Part shown: positions 1 to 10,100 of the stretch, one piece after another
Position numbering within the stretch: position 1 is the stretch's first letter
Layout of the letters: each line of letters opens with the position of its first letter
Assembly: GCA_018242605.1 (NCBI GenBank)
Contig: JAFEBP010000005.1
Span: forward strand, 960,027-1,018,480
Length of the DNA stretch: 58,454 nucleotides
Reading direction: 5' to 3'
Source of the DNA: Planctomycetota bacterium
Lineage (GTDB): Bacteria; Planctomycetota; Phycisphaerae; Phycisphaerales; UBA1924
Translations under genes and position numbers: made by a program
The notes under the pieces: model-generated
Database searches by the model: none
Seen by the model: only the letters and a program-made list of their open reading frames with translations
What the model was told of the DNA's origin: nothing

Positions 1-1
1 C

Positions 2-889
2 GCCAACACCGCCTGCACCGCAACCCTGTGCGCTCCTCCGCCGCCCACGGGCGCCTGCTGCGTCCGCACGGCCACCGGCACCACCGAGTGCGTCGCGTTA
101 ACCGAGGCTGGCTGCCGCGAGCGTCAGGGAATCTGGCGCGGTCCCAACACCGCTTGCACCAATACCTCGTGCTCCGCGCCTCCGCCGCCCACCGGCGCTT
201 GCTGCGTCCGCACGAGCACCGGCGGCACCGAGTGCGTGGTTCTTTCTCAGGCCAACTGCGCCGCCCGTCAGGGCATCTGGCGCGGCCCCAACACGGCTTG
301 CACGGCCACGCTCTGCGCTCCCCCGCCGCCCCCGACCGGCGCGTGCTGCGTCCGTAGCAGCACCGGCACTGTTGAGTGCATCTCCGTGACGGAAGCCGCA
401 TGCCGCGAGCGTCAGGGAATCTGGCGCGGCAGTAACAGCCGCTGCTCGGACAGCACCTGCCGTCCGGCCCCGGTGATCGGCGCTTGCTGCTTGCCCACCG
501 GCCAGTGCGTGCCCGTGACCGCTGACCGTTGCACCGCTATCAACGGCACCTACCGCGGCGACAACACCACCTGCGCCACCGCCGCTTGCCCGCAGCCAAC
601 CGGCGCCTGCTGCGTCCGCTCCACCACGGGTGTTGAATGCGTCGTTGTCACTCGTCGCGCCTGCTTCGAGCGTCAGGGCGCCTATCGCGGCGACGGCACG
701 ACCTGTGGCGCCGACACCTGCGGCCGTCCCTGCCCCTGCGACTGGAACCACGACGGCCGCCTCGACCGCGCCGATCTGGAAGCGTTCATGCACGACTATC
801 AGGCCGGCAACGCCGACATCAACCATGACGGCGCAACCAACGCCGCTGACCTCCAGGCGTTCATGGAGTGCTTCGCCGCCGGCTGCTGA
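2..889 (+). CDS. Cys-rich repeat secreted protein with C-terminal dockerin-like module, 5' end cut off
   Basis: The reading frame is open from the window edge, so the N-terminus and any signal peptide are missing; 295 residues are visible. It is built of Cys-rich units starting TGACCVR, each with an ECV, a later RQGIWRG or TYRG stretch and a closing Cys pair, separated by Pro runs. The last 50 residues form two Asp-rich calcium loops (DWNHDGRLDRADL and DINHDGATNAADL) and the protein ends in Gly-Cys. That end matches the paired EF-hand, GC-ending dockerin-like module common on exported planctomycete proteins, and the protein encoded at 53195-54886 has the same kind of end. Likely exported and disulfide-rich; the ligand is unknown. 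A strong terminator follows. Frame and domain type are clear, function is not. Confidence 0.85.
   Translation, partial: ANTACTATLCAPPPPTGACCVRTATGTTECVALTEAGCRERQGIWRGPNTACTNTSCSAPPPPTGACCVRTSTGGTECVVLSQANCAARQGIWRGPNTACTATLCAPPPPPTGACCVRSSTGTVECISVTEAACRERQGIWRGSNSRCSDSTCRPAPVIGACCLPTGQCVPVTADRCTAINGTYRGDNTTCATAACPQPTGACCVRSTTGVECVVVTRRACFERQGAYRGDGTTCGADTCGRPCPCDWNHDGRLDRADLEAFMHDYQAGNADINHDGATNAADLQAFMECFAAGC
47..721 (+). repeat. Five in-frame Cys-rich protein repeats
   Basis: Units begin at about 47, 191, 335, 476 and 599. The first three are spaced exactly 144 bases (48 residues) apart and are closely alike; unit 4 is shorter and more divergent (GACCLPTGQC), and unit 5 returns to the main type. 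A sixth unit is cut by the window start. Each unit holds about six cysteines in fixed positions. The even spacing and close similarity of units 1-3 suggest recent in-frame duplication. Confidence 0.85.
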
Positions 890-922
890 CCTCTCGTTTC
901 CTCTGAGAGTGTGTTGATCTCG

Positions 923-953
923 AAGCCCCGCGCCGAACGGCGCGGGGCTTTTT
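923..953 (+). terminator. Rho-independent terminator
   Basis: A 12-bp perfect stem (923-934 with 939-950), tetraloop GAAC, runs into TTTTT at 949-953, 34 bases after the stop of the Cys-rich protein gene. Confidence 0.9.
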
Positions 954-1101
954 CATGCTGAAAACAGCGGTACACAACGCGAGAACGAAGGCGCTCCAAC
1001 GGACGCACGCACGACTCCACGAAACGGCGCAAAGCCTCCGTCGTGAGAAGCCCCGATGTCGACGTCTTCGTATGCAACGGACCGCCGTCGGCGCCGCGAA
1101 C

Positions 1102-2190
1102 TCACCGCGGCACGTCACGCCCCTTCACCCCACCTCGTGTCGCGCCGAAGAACATCGGATAAAGCCCGTCGGCGTCGGCTTGACCGTCTACCACGGCCGT
1201 GCCGTTGGCGGGAACCACGGGCAACTCGTCGGGCGCCTTGACCAGGTCCACCGGCACGGATTCAAGGCCCGTGTGCCCCTGCAGACTCTCCGCCGCACGA
1301 CGGGTCGCTTCCGCCATGTCCACCCGGGCGACCGCGCCGTCGCAAGTCGCCGCTTGCGGCTTTGCCGCCGGGTTGTTCCACGCCGGCGGAAGCGGACGCA
1401 CGACCTGCACTTTCGCGATCCTCTCAGTGCGCTTGACCTGCCGGAAGTCAGCACGCTCCCATAGGATCACCTTCGATGCCGGTTGCGTCAGATCCTGCAT
1501 CCCGATCGCCGCGGACAACCCCTCCGGCACGCCGTCACAAAAGTTCCCGCGGAACGCCGCGCCAAATGACGACGGACACGCGCCGGGCCAATCCGCGAAC
1601 GAATAGGCGTCGGCGTTCTTGAAGAACACCGGCGAGTAGTAGTACGAACCCGGAAACAACCCCTCCGACATGCTCGCCGACCGCTCCTTCCACTGATTCA
1701 GCATCACTTCATCGCCGGGCGCGAACGCCAGCTGAGGGGAGAATCCCTGTCCCGGATTGCGCAGTGCCATGTACGAATGCCAATACGCCATGAACCCCTC
1801 GCCGACAAACCTGTTGTCGTCGCGGTAACCGAACCGCTCATAGGTGCGCCCATTAAGGTCTCCCCCATCATCGATCGGGAGCGTCCACGCGGGTTGCCCG
1901 GCAGCACTCGACGTAACGAACGGGTTGTAGAAGGTCCCGCGGTTTTCTGACGCGTACGCGGCATGAAGCGAGTTCACCGAACGCAAATTCGAAGCCCCCA
2001 CCGCCGCCTGAGCCGAAGAACGCGAGTTCCCCAGCGCCGCGAGCAGCAACGACACGACCACGACAATCGCCGTGATGGCGATGAGCAGTTCAATCAACGT
2101 AAATGCACGGCGACTCCTGATGATGCTTGGAGTACGGTCAAGATGGGTAGTTTGTTGCAGTTGTGTCCTCACGCCCCCGCCCCCGCTCAT
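1102..2190 (-). CDS. Type II secretion-type pseudopilin (prepilin-like protein)
   Basis: A 362-residue protein with a short basic leader followed by RRA-FTLIELLIAI, the class III signal peptide recognised by prepilin peptidase; cleavage would fall between Ala and Phe, leaving the conserved Glu at mature position 5. A hydrophobic helix of about 20 residues follows and then a large soluble domain, the architecture of the abundant planctomycete pseudopilin-like proteins. Such proteins are exported or assembled by a T2SS/T4P-like machine, which fits the secretin locus downstream in this window. The ATG at 2190 has no obvious ribosome site, and a slightly later start would leave the leader working. 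Convergent with the upstream Cys-rich gene. The cargo or filament role is unknown. Confidence 0.85.
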   Translation of the reverse strand: MSGGGGVRTQLQQTTHLDRTPSIIRSRRAFTLIELLIAITAIVVVVSLLLAALGNSRSSAQAAVGASNLRSVNSLHAAYASENRGTFYNPFVTSSAAGQPAWTLPIDDGGDLNGRTYERFGYRDDNRFVGEGFMAYWHSYMALRNPGQGFSPQLAFAPGDEVMLNQWKERSASMSEGLFPGSYYYSPVFFKNADAYSFADWPGACPSSFGAAFRGNFCDGVPEGLSAAIGMQDLTQPASKVILWERADFRQVKRTERIAKVQVVRPLPPAWNNPAAKPQAATCDGAVARVDMAEATRRAAESLQGHTGLESVPVDLVKAPDELPVVPANGTAVVDGQADADGLYPMFFGATRGGVKGRDVPR

Positions 2191-2286
2191 CGCTTACACA
2201 TCGCTGATTCCCGGAACTGCGCGCACATTCGTGGTCCATCTGTAGAATCCGCGCCGAATCCACTTCCCGCACGCGTATCCATGGTG

Positions 2287-2473
2287 CGATGAACTTTTGG
2301 CTTCCACGCGAACCCCGGAATCTGCGCCCAACGCCCCCGATCTCGACGGCACGCATACGACCCATAATGTACTCATGAGGAGAACCAAAAGTCCGAACTC
2401 AAACTCCGGCCCCGCCAAAGGTCCGGATAACTACGCGACGAGGCGGCTCGTGCGCGCGACCAAAAGTTCATCG
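2287..2473. repeat. 187-bp intergenic segment with 14-bp perfect terminal inverted repeats
   Basis: The segment starts CGATGAACTTTTGG (2287-2300) and ends CCAAAAGTTCATCG (2460-2473), exact reverse complements. It contains a third, imperfect ACCAAAAGTCC at 2384. I see no open frame that looks coding and no clear target-site duplication. It fills half of the 369-base gap between the divergent pseudopilin and glycosyltransferase genes; the rest of that gap shows nothing recognisable. A related block occurs at 32340-32440. This could be a small non-autonomous mobile element, a protein-binding array or a family of intergenic palindromes. Confidence 0.5.
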
Positions 2474-2559
2474 TCGACCCCGCCGACTCCGCCCGCTCGT
2501 CTGTCGCGAGGTACGGTTGGCTCGCAGGTCTGCCCCGTCACACTTTCCCAAGCAACCGC

Positions 2560-3744
2560 ATGCGAATCGCACTCTGCACACAAGCCGCTCCTTGGGAAGG
2601 CCAGCCCCGCAGCGGGCTCTACAACCTCCGTCCCGCCGCGGCCCTCAACGCTTTGGGGCACACCTGCGAGATATTCGTGCTTTCCATGAGCGCCCCGAAA
2701 GTGCTCGAACGGTTCATCGGCAAGGCCCGGGAGTTCAACGCCCGCCCGGATTCCTACACATACCAAGGGGTCGGCTTCCACACCATCCGAGGCATCCTTC
2801 CCCACCCGAATCTGCTGCGTTGGAAAGTCGCCCCCAAACGACCCTCCCTCGCCGGCAACATCATCCGCCGTGCGTTCTCCAGACGACTCATCCCGGCTTT
2901 ACGAAACTTCAAGCCCGATGTCGTGCTCCTGCACGACGGCGTCAGCCTTGGCCGCCTGGTCAGGCACGTGCACGAGATAACAGGGCTGCCTTGGGGCGTG
3001 ATCGAGCAGGACGCGCTCGAACTCGATCCCGCGTCCCCGCTGGGCCGCGACTACGCCGCGACGCTCAAGTCCGCTCGCGCTATCTGGTTCCTCGCCGAGC
3101 GGTACGCAAAGCACGCTCGCCAGAAGCTCGGCCTTCCGCAGGCACGCGTCATGTTCAACGGCACCCAGTTCCCCACCCACAGGCAGTGCATCACCCCGCG
3201 CCCGCAGGATCTGCAGGGCCGCAAGATCATTCTCTGCGTAGGCACCTTCGTGCCGCGCAAGGGCCACGACGTTCTGGTGCGTGCCTTCGCGAAGGCGGCC
3301 ATCCCCGGCGGGCTGCTCATGATCGTCGGAAATCCGCCGCCCCCCGCCCTCTCGCGGCTCGTGGGGGAACTGGGCCTTGCTGACCGTGTGCGTTTTATTG
3401 ACTACATGGCGCAGGAGCAACTTCCGCAGTACATGGTCTGGGCCGACCTCTTCGCTTTGACGTCCTGGGACGAGCCGTTCGGCATGGTCTACACCGAGGC
3501 CCTCGCCGCGGAAACGCCCGTCATCATGTGCGACGACTGCGGCCTGGCCCCGTTCATCGAGCCCGGCAAACATGGCTGGGTGGTCCCGGTTCGGGACGTC
3601 GAGGCCACCGCCGCGGCGCTCCGCCAGGCCTTCTCGCCGGGCTGCGATCTGGCCGCCATGGGTCGCAGCGGCAAACAACTCGTGCAGGGCCGCTTCACCT
3701 GGGAGAACAGCGCCCGCCAACTGCTCGAAGGTCTGCAGCCGTAG
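2560..3744 (+). CDS. GT4-family glycosyltransferase
   Basis: A 394-residue GT-B fold glycosyltransferase. The N-terminal half starts with the strand MRIALCTQAAPWEGQPRSG; the C-terminal half has the nucleotide-sugar region IILCVGTFVPRKGHDVLVRA (about 225-244) and the EX7E motif EPFGMVYTE (about 305-313). In GT4 enzymes these residues bind a UDP-, GDP- or ADP-sugar and the reaction retains the anomeric configuration. It probably builds a cell-surface or storage glycan; donor and acceptor cannot be read from the sequence. It stands alone, divergent from the pseudopilin gene and followed after 109 bases by pstC, so it need not share a pathway with either. Confidence 0.85.
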   Translation: MRIALCTQAAPWEGQPRSGLYNLRPAAALNALGHTCEIFVLSMSAPKVLERFIGKAREFNARPDSYTYQGVGFHTIRGILPHPNLLRWKVAPKRPSLAGNIIRRAFSRRLIPALRNFKPDVVLLHDGVSLGRLVRHVHEITGLPWGVIEQDALELDPASPLGRDYAATLKSARAIWFLAERYAKHARQKLGLPQARVMFNGTQFPTHRQCITPRPQDLQGRKIILCVGTFVPRKGHDVLVRAFAKAAIPGGLLMIVGNPPPPALSRLVGELGLADRVRFIDYMAQEQLPQYMVWADLFALTSWDEPFGMVYTEALAAETPVIMCDDCGLAPFIEPGKHGWVVPVRDVEATAAALRQAFSPGCDLAAMGRSGKQLVQGRFTWENSARQLLEGLQP

Positions 3745-3786
3745 ACACAAGCACACCCACCCCTCAAACACCGAATAAACCTGCAA

Positions 3787-3804
3787 TTGTTACGACTGTG
3801 TTAA
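3787..3804 (+). promoter_or_regulatory. Candidate Pho-box-like direct repeat upstream of pstC
   Basis: TGTTA occurs at 3788 and again at 3799, exactly 11 bases apart, inside TTGTTACGACTGTGTTAA, 50 bases before the pstC start. PhoB-type regulators bind direct repeats with an 11-base period (CTGTCAT-N4). The period and position fit; the half-site sequence fits only in part, and there is no PhoB gene in the window to support it. Confidence 0.35.
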
Positions 3805-3853
3805 GGCATCTCGTTCTAACAGGGCCGGAGATACACTCCGCCCGCAATCCCGC

Positions 3854-4789
3854 ATGAGCCAAGGCGCCCTCCAATCCGACGCCGCCATCCCCGCGAGCCC
3901 GATGGTCCGCACACGGCGGAATATCGGCGCGTGGTTCGTTGAATGGCTGCTGTTCCTCGCCGCGGCGTCGTCGGTGGTCATAACGCTCGGCATCGTGGGC
4001 GTACTTCTCTACGAGTCAGTCGGCTTCTTCCGGCATGTCTCGTTCTGGGAGTTCGTCACTGGGACCGAATGGGCCCCGCTCTTTGATCCCAGGCACTACG
4101 GGGTGCTGCCGCTGGTCTGCGGCACGCTCGTCACCACCAGCATCGCGCTGCTGCTGGCATTGCCGGTGGGCACCATCGTCTCCGTCTGGCTGAGCGAATA
4201 CGCACCCCACTCGCTCCGCGAGGTGCTCAAACCCGCGCTCGAACTGCTCGCGGCTGTGCCCACAGTGGTGTTCGGGTATTTCGCCCTCACCACCGTCACG
4301 CCCTTCCTGCAGAAGTTCATCCCCGATCTCCCCGGTTTCAACATGCTCGGCGCGGGACTGGTGATGGGCATCATGATCATCCCGTACGTAGCCACCCTTT
4401 CAGAAGACGCGATGCGTGCCGTCCCGATCGCACTCCGCGAGGGCGCGTACGCCATGGGCGCCACCCGCGTGCAGACCGCGTGGAAGGTCGTTTTCCCGGC
4501 GGCTCTTTCCGGCATCACCGCCGCGTACATCCTCGCGATTTCACGCGCGCTGGGCGAGACCATGGTCGTTGCGATCGCGGCGGGCATGCAACCGCAGTTG
4601 ACGATCGACCCGCGACAGACGGCCGAGACGATCACAGCGTTCATCGTGCAGGTGTCGCAGGGAGACCTGCCCCACGGCGAGGTGGGATACCAATCGATCT
4701 TCGCCGTCGGCCTCACGCTCATGGTGATGACGCTGATCTTCAATGTGGCAGGGTTTGTGCTTCGCCGCCGCTACCGGGAGGCCTATTGA
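3854..4789 (+). CDS. pstC: Phosphate ABC transporter permease PstC
   Basis: A 311-residue inner-membrane permease with about six hydrophobic segments, the first near residues 30-55. The cytoplasmic EAA-type loop appears as REGAYAMGATRVQTAWKVV, followed by the characteristic ISRALGETMVVAIAAG. It pairs with PstA to form the channel of the high-affinity phosphate importer. The stop (4787-4789) lies directly against the start of pstA, and pstB follows, so the three form one operon. pstS, the periplasmic binding protein, is not adjacent, so it must be encoded elsewhere. Confidence 0.95.
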   Translation: MSQGALQSDAAIPASPMVRTRRNIGAWFVEWLLFLAAASSVVITLGIVGVLLYESVGFFRHVSFWEFVTGTEWAPLFDPRHYGVLPLVCGTLVTTSIALLLALPVGTIVSVWLSEYAPHSLREVLKPALELLAAVPTVVFGYFALTTVTPFLQKFIPDLPGFNMLGAGLVMGIMIIPYVATLSEDAMRAVPIALREGAYAMGATRVQTAWKVVFPAALSGITAAYILAISRALGETMVVAIAAGMQPQLTIDPRQTAETITAFIVQVSQGDLPHGEVGYQSIFAVGLTLMVMTLIFNVAGFVLRRRYREAY

Positions 4790-4791
4790 CC

Positions 4792-5712
<921 letters not shown>

Positions 5713-5724
5713 GACGAAACACCC

Positions 5725-6618
5725 ATGGCCACGCAGACACCCAACCCGCCACTACCGCTCCGGCAGAACGCCGGCGTGGACACCCCGCGGCAGCGCAACA
5801 ATGACTCCGTGACGCCCGCCCAAACCCCTGAACCAACCCCGCCCCCCGCGGGAGATCTGACGCTGAAGGCCGAGGCCAAGAACCTCCATTTTCATTACGG
5901 AAAGTACCAGGCCCTCAAGGGCGTTTCGCTGCCCATCTACAAGAACCGGATCACCGCCCTCATCGGCCCCAGCGGCTGCGGCAAGAGCACATTCCTGCGG
6001 TGCTTCAACCGGATGCACGACCTCTACCCCAACAGCAGGTACCAGGGCGACATCCGGTTGTACCCCGACGACATCAACCTCGTCGGCCCTGGCATCGATC
6101 CCATCGCGGTCAGGATGCGCATCTCGATGGTCTTCCAGAAACCCAACCCGTTCCCCAAGAGCATCTACGAGAATGTCGCGTTCAGCCTCCGCCTCCGGGG
6201 CGGGGCTTCCCGTTCGACCATCGACGCCGAAGTGGAGAAGGCCCTGCGCGGCGCGGCCCTGTGGGATGAATGCAAGGACCGCCTCCACGAGCCCGCCAAC
6301 AAGCTCAGCGGCGGCCAGCAGCAGCGACTCTGCATCGCGCGTTCACTCGCGAGCCACCCCGAGATCATCCTCTTCGACGAGCCCACCTCCGCACTGGACC
6401 CCAAGGCGACGCGGCGCATCGAGGAACTGGCGACCGATCTCAAATCGCGAATGACCATCATCATCGTGACGCACAACATGCAGCAGGCCGCCCGCATGAG
6501 CGACTACACCGCGTTCATGTACCTGGGAGAACTCGTGGAGTTCGGGCCCACTCCCAGGGTCTTCCAGACCCCGGCCAAGCAACTCACCGACGAGTACATC
6601 TCCGGTCGCTTCGGCTGA
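5725..6618 (+). CDS. pstB: Phosphate ABC transporter ATPase PstB
   Basis: 297-residue ATPase of the phosphate importer. Walker [10 protein letters not shown] (81-89), signature LSGGQQQR, Walker [14 protein letters not shown] and the H-loop THNMQQA are all intact. The PstB-specific run [17 protein letters not shown] is present. The N-terminus carries a Pro/Gln-rich extension of about 45 residues not found in typical PstB (about 255-270 residues); an in-frame start near the ATPase core is not obvious, so the extension may be real. phoU, which often follows pstB, is absent: the next gene is convergent, three bases away. Confidence 0.95.
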   Translation: MATQTPNPPLPLRQNAGVDTPRQRNNDSVTPAQTPEPTPPPAGDLTLKAEAKNLHFHYGKYQALKGVSLPIYKNRITALIGPSGCGKSTFLRCFNRMHDLYPNSRYQGDIRLYPDDINLVGPGIDPIAVRMRISMVFQKPNPFPKSIYENVAFSLRLRGGASRSTIDAEVEKALRGAALWDECKDRLHEPANKLSGGQQQRLCIARSLASHPEIILFDEPTSALDPKATRRIEELATDLKSRMTIIIVTHNMQQAARMSDYTAFMYLGELVEFGPTPRVFQTPAKQLTDEYISGRFG

Positions 6619-6621
6619 CCG

Positions 6622-7134
6622 TCATCCGCCGGAAGTGTTGCCGATCAACACCGCGTTCGGCGCGGATTGCACTGTGGTGGTGCCGTCCTTGGCGGTGAAC
6701 TCACCGAAAAGATCGACGGACTGGTACGAGTAGATATCCCCGACCGAATCGTCCAACAGGCTCAAGGCGATCAACTGGCCGTTGCCCACGCCGGTCTTGA
6801 TGGAAGCGGCCTTGGGTCCGGGGAACTCGATCTTCCAATCGCGCAGCACCTTTCCACCCTTGCCCACCATCTTGAAGTGGTAGGTGCCCGGCACCGAGAT
6901 CGATCGCACATACCCGTTGTCCGCAAACAGGTAGACGGTGGCCACCAGCGAGTCCACGTACCCGTTCCCGTTCGTGTCTTTGGGCGGGTTGATCGCCATC
7001 CACATCACGCCGGGTTTGGAATCCTTGGGCTGAGGCCCTACAGCCTTCTTCTCCGTCTGATCCGCCACGCAACCAGCGAAAGTCATCGCTGCGCTGGCCA
7101 CAACCAGCCAAATCCGGCAACAACTGGCGTTCAT
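6622..7134 (-). CDS. Small lipoprotein translationally coupled to the giant secretin
   Basis: 170 residues. The N-terminus is a type II signal peptide ending in FAGC (Cys22), so it is lipidated and anchored in a membrane. The mature part contains DTNGNGYVDSLVATVYLFADN, an EF-hand-like Asp/Asn/Gly loop, followed by a beta-rich region. Its ATG overlaps the TGA of the secretin gene (ATGA at 7131-7134), which usually means coupled translation and related function. No family is recognised. By position it could be a pilotin or an outer-membrane accessory of the secretin, but no pilotin similarity is visible, so that role is inferred from coupling alone. Confidence 0.8.
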   Translation of the reverse strand: MNASCCRIWLVVASAAMTFAGCVADQTEKKAVGPQPKDSKPGVMWMAINPPKDTNGNGYVDSLVATVYLFADNGYVRSISVPGTYHFKMVGKGGKVLRDWKIEFPGPKAASIKTGVGNGQLIALSLLDDSVGDIYSYQSVDLFGEFTAKDGTTTVQSAPNAVLIGNTSGG

Positions 7135-10100
7135 GGTTCTGGTTCCTTCGGAGGCGGCACAACCTGCGGACCGTCGCTGGGAGCGGGCTGCTCCGGACTG
7201 CGGGCAGGAGCCGGCGCCTGGAGCGGCGGTCCGTAATCGGGCCGCAGCGGCTCGGGCGAGGGAATGGTCGCCGCCGGATCGGGCACGGGCTCTTCCGGCG
7301 GGCGCTGCATCGCCTTCTCGCGACGGGCCTTCACGTCCGCCTTGATCCGCTCCAGGTAGTCCAGCACCCGCGACGGGTCTTCGAGACGATTGACGGTCTG
7401 GTCCGTCACATCCTCGATATCGCCGTGCACCGAGCCGGGCAGGTTCGGAATGACTCGGGGCGTCACGATCACCAGCAGTTCGGTCTTCTTCGATTCCTCG
7501 AGCTTGCTGCGGAACGGAACGCCCAGCACAGGGATGTCGCCGAGGAATGGCACCTTGGTGCGGCGATTCTCCATCGTCGTCTGAATCAAACCGCCGATCA
7601 CGACCGATTGACCATCCTTGACCGTCACCACCGTATCGACTTTGCGGCGGGTGATGATGGGCGCGGTCTGATCGCGATTGATCTGCGTCGTGCGGTTGGT
7701 GAGCTGCGAGATCTCGGGGTTGATATCCATGCGGACAAACCCGTCGTCGCTGATGGAGGGCGTCACGTTCATGATGATGCCCACCGGGATCCGCTGCACC
7801 GAGGAGATCAGCGAACCGACGCTGCTCCGCTCGGTGTTGCCGGCGACGCCGATCTCGTCGCCCACGTTGATCTCGGCCTTCTGGTTGTTGTTGACCGTGA
7901 CCTGCGGATTGCTGAGCACCTCAAGCTTGCCCTGCGCCTCGAGCGAGCGGATGAGGATGCTGAAGTCCGCCGATGATACCGAAAGGTTGGGCACGCCCAG
8001 CGCCGTCGCGACTCCGGTGCCGGCGCCCAGGAACCCGACCTTGTACGCGTCGCCGCCAAACGGACCGACGCTCACGTCCATGCCCCACTGCTCGCTGCTG
8101 TCCAGCGTTACTTCCGCCAGCAGCACCTGGATCATCACTTGCGGCGGGGGCGTGTCGAGTTCGTTCACAATGCTGATGACGGTCTGCATGTACCGAGGCG
8201 ATGTGGAGATGACCAGCTTGTTGGACTTCTCATCGCCGACAACAGTCACTTCCTGTTCCAGCCTCCGCATCAGTGAACCGGAGAGCTGCGGCCCCAGGGT
8301 CGTCCGCTCGGTATCGCTGTCGCTCTTGAAATAGCTTTTGAGCGTCGTTTCGATCTCCTTGGCCTTGGCGTTGCGAAGGCTGTAGACGCGGCGTTCACGC
8401 TCGTTGGCGGTGATCCCGTCCAGCTCGCTCACCACCTTGCGCACCAGTTCCAGATACTCCTCGGTGCCGCTCACGATCAGCGTGTTGGTTCGGGCATCCA
8501 CCGCGATCGACAGTTGCTGCCGCTCGTCGGGCACCGCTGTCACGGTCGGGGCGGAGTCCGGCTCGTCCGTGGCGTTGGCGCCATCGGCGCCCCGCCGCTG
8601 CCCGGTGGGCAGGAGCACCATCGCGTTGCCGCGTTGCTCCAGCTTGAAAGTATCCTTGAGCAGTTCGGCCATCTGGCGTGCATCAGCGTTCACGAGTGTG
8701 AACCGCTCGATCCGCCGGGCGCCGGCCGAGGACTTCTCGATGTCCTCGATCATCTCCATGACCAGTTTCACCATCGGTTCGGGCGCGGTGATCCAGATGG
8801 AATTGGTCCTCGCATCCGGGGTGAGCGTCACCTGATCACGGATCGCCCCGTCCACTTCGGCCTCGCTGGGCTTGCGTCCCTGTGCCGCGGCGATGTCGCC
8901 CGCGACCGTGTCCCGCAGGAACTGGAGCTTAGTCGCCTGCCTGGCGCCCACACCCCGCCCGCCGCCCACCGGACGGCCGGCGATGACGGATTGGATCAGC
9001 GTCACGACCTCCGTTGCGTTGGCGCTGCGGAGCTCGATCCACTTGATCTGCTGCTTCATCGCCACCTCGGCCGAATCCAGCTTCTTGGCCAGACTGCGCA
9101 GCTCGATCATGTCCTGCTCGTTACCGGAAAGGACAAGAGCGTTGAGACGTTCGTTGGGAGTGATCGCCACGGCTCCCTGGCCGCGCCGTTGATTCTCCTT
9201 GTCGGCGTAGAGCGATGTGAGGGACTGTGCAATCTCCGCGGCACGCGCCTTGGTGAGTTGCACAACGTCCACCCGCTCGCCCGCGGCCATCTTGGCGGCA
9301 TCGGCCGTGAGGGCGGTAACGAGTTCCTTCACCACCTGCAGGTTCTCATCGCTGCACGCCACGATGAGCAGGTTGCTCACCGGCTCGGGCTCGATGCTGA
9401 ACGCGTCCAGCGGGTTGCGGACGCTGCCGCTCTGGGCCGCTGCCGAGAGACGCTCCTTCATCAGCCGGTCGATGCGGGGCGCCAGGAGTTTGACATCCGC
9501 GTTCTGCACCGGCACCACGTGCATTCCCACCGAGAAGTTGGCCTTCTCGCCGTCGAGCGTCTTGAGCACACCTTCCAGCATCGCGAACGACTTGGGGCTC
9601 GTCGACACGATCAGCGAGTTCGTGCGAACATCCGACGAAATGATCAACCTGTCTTCCGGCCGCTGATCGGGCAGCGTCTCGCGCTGGCGGAACATGTCCC
9701 TGAGCACGCTGCTCACCCGCTCGCTCGCGGCGTACTGCAGCGGAAAGAGCCGCACGGTGTTCGCCGCGGAAGCAGCCTCGACATCGAGTTGACCCACGAG
9801 CGCCTTGACCACCTGCAGGTTCGCCGGGGTTCCTACCACGATAAGCGCGTTGAGTTGTTCCTCGGCGGAAATGACGAGCCCGGTGACCGGCGCGAACAAG
9901 TCGGCCTGGATCGCGGCTCCCTTGTCGGCCGGATCGACGGCCTTCCCGTCCAACGTCATGCGCAGGCGGCCGTACTGCTTCTGCAGACCCACCGCTTCGG
10001 GCGTCAGCGTCAGGCCCCGGACGAGCACCTCCTGAAGTTTCTTCGCGAGCTGCGAGGCGTCGGCGTGCTTGAGCGGCAGGATCGTCGGTTCGATCCAACT

